From positions 930,001 to 994,000 of the forward strand of contig NZ_JAPDHZ010000004.1 in assembly GCF_029525555.1 (NCBI RefSeq): a stretch of DNA of 64,000 nucleotides. Direction: 5' to 3'. Positions 58,868-64,000 of the stretch are shown here, piece by piece; within the stretch, counting starts at the first letter, position 1, and each line of letters begins with the position of its first letter. The stretch comes from Cohnella ginsengisoli (GTDB lineage Bacteria; Bacillota; Bacilli; Paenibacillales; Paenibacillaceae). The notes beneath the pieces are model-generated. The model saw nothing but the letters and a program-made list of their open reading frames with translations. It ran no database searches and was not told where the DNA came from. The position numbers and the translations under genes were made by a program.

Positions 58868-60094
58868 TCAAGGCAGCTTCTCGCTCACCGTATCATTGAG
58901 CATGCCCGTGTTTTCAAGCGTCGCTTGGACCCGGATGTTTAATTCCACCTGCTCGAGCTGCCGCTCCCAGTCTTGCTTTGCCTTTTGCCATGCATCCGGA
59001 TATTTCCGATGGATCTTGTCCGCGAACCCGGCCAGATCGGCATGCATACGCTGCGCTGCGCTCCAGCCCAAACGGATGTCGTCCAGTATGACTTTTTCGA
59101 TCTGCTTTTCCATGGCCGAGACCGTGGCGGGATCCGTCAGGCTTCTCGTGCACGAGGATTCGCTCAGCGCGCCTTTGGCTTTGACGCGTACGTTGATTTG
59201 GAACGTATCCTTCGCCTTGACGGGCACAACATGCGTTTTGGCGGCTCGCACCTGAAAGACGGCATGTTCCTCTTCGGACTTCGCGCCCGGGCAAGGGAAT
59301 GCGATCATCGATTTTTTGATTCGATTGTTCAACCAGTCCAGGCCGTAGCTCTCTTCCTGGTCGATCCAGCCGACCAGCTTGGCTCCTTTGAATACGCCAA
59401 GCCGCAGCAGGCGAAGCTTCGTCGGTACGATGGTCGTTTTATAGGCATCGACGCCTTCCAGATCCTTCTCGTTGCCGCCGTCCACGCGGCGCAAGCCGAT
59501 TTCCGGCACCAAAATCGCGTTTGAATCGGAGTAGATGCTCCTGGCTACGTCGAATATTTTAACGGCCGGCGTCCGTCCGGATGTTTTTTGAGCGGTCTCC
59601 AGGATGGAGGCGATCGCCCGGCCCGGCAGTTTTTCCGGCGGGACGAGCTTCCGCATAATCTTGGAAGCTTCACCGTCGGTGACGGTCAATAATACCGTTT
59701 CTCTAGAGTCGAAGCTTCGCAAAAATAAATCGAGCACCTCCGATATTCCATGCTGCGCCGCTTCCTTGCCCAACACGAGAACGTCGGTGTGCGAGAAGTA
59801 AAGCTGACGGGTAAACTCCAGGTTCGCGCGGCCGGCCGCTTCCCGGATCGTGCTGCCGCGCGAGGTGAAGACGTGTACGGACGACTGGGAGCTGCTCGCC
59901 GCTCCGCCGCCGCCCGCGCCGGTCCACATCGCGGAAGGTACGATCACTTGATAGGTCACGATCCATTCCTTGTCCGACCGATCGACCGACGTGGCGGCGG
60001 TGATGCCCAGTTCATTCAATTCTCTGCGGTCCCAGCAGCCTGCGAGCATACAGCAAGCCGTCGTCGCGCAGAGGAGGAGTCGCCATCGCTTCAT
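58868..60094 (-). CDS. Spore germinant receptor subunit C lipoprotein, locus 2
   Basis: 408 residues, intact. Lipoprotein signal LLLCATTACCMLAGCWDRRE with lipobox LAGC. The Ger(x)C core has LNELGITAATSVDRSDKEW, TSRGSTIREAAGRANLEF, RQLYFSHTDVLVLGKEAAQ and the C-terminal domain (DLAGFADKIHRKYPDAWQKA). ATG 60094 overlaps the subunit-A stop (ATGA). A single open frame appears to fuse it to subunit A only because of that gene's frameshift. Confidence 0.94.
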   Translation of the reverse strand: MKRWRLLLCATTACCMLAGCWDRRELNELGITAATSVDRSDKEWIVTYQVIVPSAMWTGAGGGGAASSSQSSVHVFTSRGSTIREAAGRANLEFTRQLYFSHTDVLVLGKEAAQHGISEVLDLFLRSFDSRETVLLTVTDGEASKIMRKLVPPEKLPGRAIASILETAQKTSGRTPAVKIFDVARSIYSDSNAILVPEIGLRRVDGGNEKDLEGVDAYKTTIVPTKLRLLRLGVFKGAKLVGWIDQEESYGLDWLNNRIKKSMIAFPCPGAKSEEEHAVFQVRAAKTHVVPVKAKDTFQINVRVKAKGALSESSCTRSLTDPATVSAMEKQIEKVILDDIRLGWSAAQRMHADLAGFADKIHRKYPDAWQKAKQDWERQLEQVELNIRVQATLENTGMLNDTVSEKLP

Positions 60095-61591
60095 TCGCCA
60101 GCCCCCTTCCGCTTGGGGCCACGGCGAAGCTGGCGCCTCGGATTGAGGCTTCCGAACACGGCCGGACGCTCGGTGAGGGCACGCCAAGGCAACCGATAGA
60201 ACAAATCCTTGAAATTCATCCATTTCAACGGCGCAATCGGCAAAAGATAAGGAACGCCGAATGAACGGAGCGCCACGAGATGAAGGAGCAGCGGGATCAT
60301 CCCCGCAAGAACCCCGAATAAGCCGAACGAGCCCGCAAGCGCCATCAGCAAGAAACGCATCAGACGGATGGCCGCCGACATGCCGAGCGCCGGAATGACG
60401 AAGTTCGCGATGGCGGTGAAGGAGACGATGATGACCATCGCGCCCGACACCAATCCAGCCTGTACCGCGGCCTGTCCCAGCACCAGAGCGCCGACGATCG
60501 AGATCGCGGGACCGATGACTCTGGGCATGCGGATCCCAGCCTCGCGGATGACTTCGAAGGTCAGCTCCATGAGCAATGCCTCCAGCAGCGCGGGCAGGGG
60601 CACGCCTTCGCGCTGCGCGGCCAGGCTGATGAGCAACGTCGTCGGGATCATCTCTTGCTGGAAGGTCGTCACCGCGATATAAAGCGAAGGAAGGAGCAGA
60701 CTGACGAAAAAAGCGATGAACCGGATCATACGGACAAACGATGCGATATCGTGCCTTTGATAGTAGTCTTCGCTCGACAAAAAAAAATTTGAAAAAGGTG
60801 ACCGGAAGAATAAGGGAAAAAGGCGTGCCATCGACCAAAATGGCGGCATGTCCTTCGAGCAGATGACCTGCGACGGTATCCGGCCGTTCGGTATTCTGTA
60901 TGGTCGGAAACGGCGTCCACGAGGTGTCCTGAATTAATTCTTCGATATAGCCGCTCTCCAGGACACCGTCGATGTCGATCGCGTCCAGGCGGCGGCCAAG
61001 CTCCTCCAGAATGACCGGCTGCACGATGCCTTCTATATATACGACCGCGATTTTCGTTCTCGTATAGCGGCCCAGGAAGCGACTCTCGATTCGCAAATCG
61101 GGCGTTCGCAGCCTTCTTCGAACGAGGGATACATTGTCCGCCAAATTTTCCGTAAAGCCGTCCTTCGGTCCCCGAACGACCGTCTGCGAGGACGGCTCCT
61201 CGACGGAGCGGGAGGGACCTCCGGGGATCGCGACAGAGAGCTCGAAGGCAAGTTCAGTTCCGACAATGACGGCTTCCCCGTTCAGCATCGCTTGAACGAG
61301 GGCCTCTTCGGATTCCGGGGCCGTCAACGATCCGACGGGAATGCGCGAGGTCAGCGACCTCGCGAGGTCCTGCGGCAATCCCGCGCCTTCGCGCGTTTCC
61401 GCTACGACGGCTTCCAGTAGAAACGCGAGCAAGTTTTTATCCACTAACCCGTCGATATAGCAAACGGCATATGCACCATGATTTTCCGTGCCTTCATGAA
61501 TGAGCCTGACGATAAAGTCCGAACTTCCCCCAAGCCGGCGGCGAAGCCTTTCTACGATGGCAGGCTCGGCAGGCTTCTCCGATGTATTCAA
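60091..61591 (-). CDS. Spore germinant receptor subunit A (GerA family), locus 2 (frameshifted)
   Basis: About 499 residues after correction. The start is TTG 61591: AAAGGAGGTG ends about 7 bp before it and would be coding if the in-frame ATG at 61615 were used. Soluble domain: TVVRGPKDGFTENLADNVSL, IAVVYIEGIVQPVILEELGR and TIQNTERPDTVAGHLLEGH. Membrane domain: PSLYIAVTTFQQEMIPTTLL, VIREAGIRMPRVIG. An extra base in the A run 60779-60786 (plus strand) splits it. Corrected it reads VTFFKFFLSSEDYYQRHDIA. First gene of the minus-strand A-C-B-B series. Confidence 0.92.
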
Positions 61592-61815
61592 CTTTTGCAC
61601 CTCCTTTCCTGGCATCGAACATCAATCATCGTTACGTTGCCCATATATGCCGAAATTATCCAGTTGCGTCTTCCTGGAGGAATGCCGCCTTGCCGCGACG
61701 ATATAGAGGGTAGAGAGGGAAAGTTATTGACGGTGCATGCGAAATCACATATATTATCATTAAATTGGTCAGACAACTTACCTGATATCCATTTGGATTG
61801 GAGCATCCGTCGCGC

Positions 61816-63321
61816 ATGAATAAAGCGGAATTGATCGTAGACAAACAATTCGTCATCGGCACCGTGGATCCCAGGTTGTACGGCTCGTTCATCGAGCACG
61901 TCGGCCGGGCGGTGTACGGCGGCATCTATGAACCCGGCCATCCGGAGGCGAACGAACAGGGCTTCCGCCAAGACGTAATGGCGTTGGTTCAAGAACTAGG
62001 CGTCCCCGTCATCCGGTATCCCGGCGGCAACTTCGTGTCCGGCTACGAGTGGGAGGACGGCGTCGGTCCCCTCTCCGCGCGCAAACGCAGGCTCGACTTG
62101 GCTTGGGGCGCGTTAGAGACGAATGAAGTCGGAACGAACGAGTTCGCGGCTTGGGCGCGAGCAGTCGGCGCCGAGGTCATGATGGCCGTTAACCTGGGTA
62201 CGCGCGGACCGGCGGACGCGCGCAATTTGATCGAGTACTGCAACCACCCCGGCGGCACGTACTGGAGCGATCTGCGACGCTCCCATGGACAAGAAGCGCC
62301 CCACAAGTTCAAGACTTGGTGCTTGGGAAACGAAATGGACGGCCCTTGGCAGATCGGACACAAGACGGCCGACGAATACGGTCGAACGGCGCTCGAAACG
62401 GCGAAGCTCATGAAATGGGTCGACCCTTCGATCGAGCTGGTCGCTTGCGGCAGTTCGATGCGCGACATGCCCACGTTCGGCGAGTGGGAAGCGACCGTGC
62501 TGGACCACACGTACGATCAGGTCGACTACCTGTCGCTTCATACGTACTACGGGAACCGCAAGGACGATACGGCCAGCTTCGTCGCGAAGACGCTGGAGAT
62601 GGACGATTACATTCATTCCGTCATCGCCGTCTGCGATTACATGAAGGCCAAGAAGCGCAGCAAGAAGCAGATGATGCTTTCCTTTGACGAATGGAATGTC
62701 TGGTATCACAGCGCGGACGCCGATCGGCAGCTCGAACGGTGGATGATCGCGCCGCCGCAGATCGAGGATATCTACACGATGGAAGACGCGATCGTGGTCG
62801 GTTGCATGATCATTTCGCTGCTGAAGCGCGCGGACCGCATTCGGATGGCCTGCATCGCTCAGCTGGTGAACGTAATCGCTCCGATTATGACTGTAAACGA
62901 AGGAATCGCCTGGCGGCAGACGATTTTTTACCCCTATCAGCATGCATCGGTGTACGGCCGAGGCGTCTCTCTGAAGCCGATCATTCGAAGTCCCAAGTAC
63001 GATTGCAAGCAGTTTACCGACGTTCCTTGCCTCGAGTCGGCAGTCGTATACGACGAGGGAGCGGAGCAGCTGACGATTTTCGCGGTGAATCGGGACCTGG
63101 CGGAAGCGTTGGAGGTCGAAGCCGATCTTCGGCAATTCGCCGGCTACCGGATCGTCGAGCATGTGGCGCTGGCCCATCCGGATCCGAAAGCAAGGAATAC
63201 GGCGAGCGAGCCGCGCAACGTAACGCCGCATGCCGAGAGCGGCGCCGAGCTGCGGGACGGCTGCCTCCGGATCAGACTGCCCAAGCTCTCGTGGAATGTC
63301 ATTCGGTTGAAAAAAACGTAA
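61816..63321 (+). CDS. Alpha-L-arabinofuranosidase, GH51
   Basis: 501 residues, full-length intracellular-type GH51. The opening VDPRLYGSFIEHVGRAVYGG is diagnostic. The acid/base is E173 in WCLGNEMDGPWQIGH and the nucleophile E292 in LSFDEWNVWYHS. The C-terminal beta-sandwich ends RIRLPKLSWNVIRLKKT. There is no signal peptide, so it acts in the cytoplasm on imported arabino-oligosaccharides. ATG 61816 is preferred (GGAG about 12 bp upstream); an in-frame TTG at 61798 is possible. Divergent from the germination genes. Confidence 0.94.
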   Translation: MNKAELIVDKQFVIGTVDPRLYGSFIEHVGRAVYGGIYEPGHPEANEQGFRQDVMALVQELGVPVIRYPGGNFVSGYEWEDGVGPLSARKRRLDLAWGALETNEVGTNEFAAWARAVGAEVMMAVNLGTRGPADARNLIEYCNHPGGTYWSDLRRSHGQEAPHKFKTWCLGNEMDGPWQIGHKTADEYGRTALETAKLMKWVDPSIELVACGSSMRDMPTFGEWEATVLDHTYDQVDYLSLHTYYGNRKDDTASFVAKTLEMDDYIHSVIAVCDYMKAKKRSKKQMMLSFDEWNVWYHSADADRQLERWMIAPPQIEDIYTMEDAIVVGCMIISLLKRADRIRMACIAQLVNVIAPIMTVNEGIAWRQTIFYPYQHASVYGRGVSLKPIIRSPKYDCKQFTDVPCLESAVVYDEGAEQLTIFAVNRDLAEALEVEADLRQFAGYRIVEHVALAHPDPKARNTASEPRNVTPHAESGAELRDGCLRIRLPKLSWNVIRLKKT

Positions 63322-63386
63322 CGCCTAGTCGCAACGTCAATCGCGAACGGTTGTTGCTGGCGCGAAGTGGAGGCGATGAGCAATAG

Positions 63387-64000
63387 ATGAGCGTCCAGTA
63401 CGAGCTCGTGGAGAAAATCGTTAAAGCCGGCGGCATCGTCAACGTGGACTGCGATTATACGGAGATCAAGGCTGCGCTTGACGACATCGCGGATAACTCG
63501 GCGGGTAAGCGTTACGTGCTGCGGATATTGAACGGCACCTACGATGTCTCGAACGACGGAAATCTGTATCTAGGCTTGAAAAATTACGTGGACCTTATTG
63601 GACAATCACGGGGCGGCGTGCGGATCGTGAAGCGGGACGACGACTACAGCGACGCGAAAAACGTGTTCGACTCGGCCTATTACGGACAAAGGATCGAATA
63701 TGCGTCGCTTCGGAATCTGACCATCGTCAGCTATAACTTAAAGGCGCCCGTGCACATCGACGACGAATATGTGCAAGGTACGATCGAGCTCGTCGACTGC
63801 ACATTGATCAACGAAAACACGCCGGACATGGGCAACTATCAGAACGGTCTCGCTTGCGGCCTGCGGCAAGGCCAACGGGTCGTCGCCAGAGGCGTTCATT
63901 CCAACGGCATGCTATGGATGCATAACGGCTTCGAGGCGTATGCCGGAGAGGGCTGCCGTTTCGAGCTTTACAACTGCATCTGTCCTTTTATCGTGATCGG
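63387..64000 (+). CDS. Beta-helix (pectin-lyase-like) protein, N-terminal part
   Basis: Open from ATG 63387 to the window end, at least 204 residues, with GGAGG about 13 bp upstream. It begins MSVQYELVEKIVKAGGIVNV and continues with beta-strand turns of the right-handed helix type (RYVLRILNGTYDVS, LYLGLKNYVDLIGQ, IEYASLRNLTIVSYN, VQGTIELVDCTLIN). The order resembles pectinesterase or pectate-lyase-like folds. There is no signal peptide. Following a GH51 gene it may act on plant polysaccharide fragments. Family and catalytic residues cannot be fixed because the C-terminal part is missing. Confidence 0.7.
   Translation, partial: MSVQYELVEKIVKAGGIVNVDCDYTEIKAALDDIADNSAGKRYVLRILNGTYDVSNDGNLYLGLKNYVDLIGQSRGGVRIVKRDDDYSDAKNVFDSAYYGQRIEYASLRNLTIVSYNLKAPVHIDDEYVQGTIELVDCTLINENTPDMGNYQNGLACGLRQGQRVVARGVHSNGMLWMHNGFEAYAGEGCRFELYNCICPFIVI

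Noticed and set aside
119..60786. Programmed ribosomal frameshifting as an explanation for the many breaks
   Set aside because: The breaks occur in unrelated genes, always as one extra base in a run, without recurring stimulatory structures. An overcall artefact explains them more simply.
58868..61615. A single 915-residue GerA-A/GerA-C fusion protein on the minus strand
   Set aside because: The middle third is out-of-frame sequence (Arg/Ala-rich, no family resemblance). The true continuation of subunit A lies in another frame and the C subunit has its own ATG, lipobox and ATGA overlap.
1..64000. CRISPR arrays, tRNA/rRNA genes, insertion sequences, toxin-antitoxin pairs or phage structural modules
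   Set aside because: I looked for direct repeats with spacers, cloverleaf-like segments, transposase motifs and phage genes on both strands and found none I could support.

Overview
The window looks like chromosome from an endospore-forming Bacillota of the Paenibacillaceae type (Paenibacillus/Cohnella-like). The grounds are AGGAGG-type ribosome binding sites, TTG/GTG starts, CwlJ, a YheC/D-type coat-associated protein, two sets of GerA-family germinant-receptor genes, a moderately high GC content and several carbohydrate-active enzymes. I saw no rRNA or tRNA gene, CRISPR array, insertion sequence or prophage core.

Layout. 1-4.0 kb: a LysR regulator divergent from a ketone-body operon (thiolase, CoA transferase A and B, 3-hydroxybutyrate dehydrogenase). 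4.1-12.2 kb: an RND efflux pump, an ECF sigma/anti-sigma/bactofilin-like operon, a spore ATP-grasp protein, chromate transporter ChrA, and an HMA protein divergent from an ArsR metal sensor. 12.3-19.5 kb: a glycosidase-like unknown, a GNAT acetyltransferase, a haem-type membrane protein, an aldo/keto reductase divergent from an AraC regulator, CwlJ and an L,D-transpeptidase. 19.8-28.2 kb: a translationally coupled operon with biuret hydrolase, NMT1-type binding protein, ABC ATPase, permease, cyanuric acid amidohydrolase, allophanate hydrolase, cupin and PucR regulator. This is a complete route from cyanuric acid to ammonia and CO2 with its own importer. 28.4-32.8 kb: a two-gene module, a ~910-residue protein of unknown family plus a PGRP/Amidase_2-type amidase. 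32.9-34.3 kb: a MATE pump. 34.6-48.3 kb: a surface-glycan cluster with eight glycosyltransferase-type genes, a nucleotide-sugar dehydrogenase, two epimerases, a methyltransferase and a protamine-like basic protein. 48.6-53.6 kb: a four-repeat membrane protein, a secreted FnIII protein and an SDR-TetR operon. 53.7-61.6 kb: two GerA-family loci. 61.8 kb to the end: a GH51 arabinofuranosidase and the start of a beta-helix protein.

Quality of the sequence matters when reading this annotation. About two dozen genes are interrupted by single-base insertions, and nearly all of these lie inside homopolymer runs of 4-9 bases. Removing one base from the run restores a full-length, family-like protein each time. 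I therefore annotate these as single genes with likely sequencing frameshifts, not as pseudogenes. Protein lengths given for them are after this correction.
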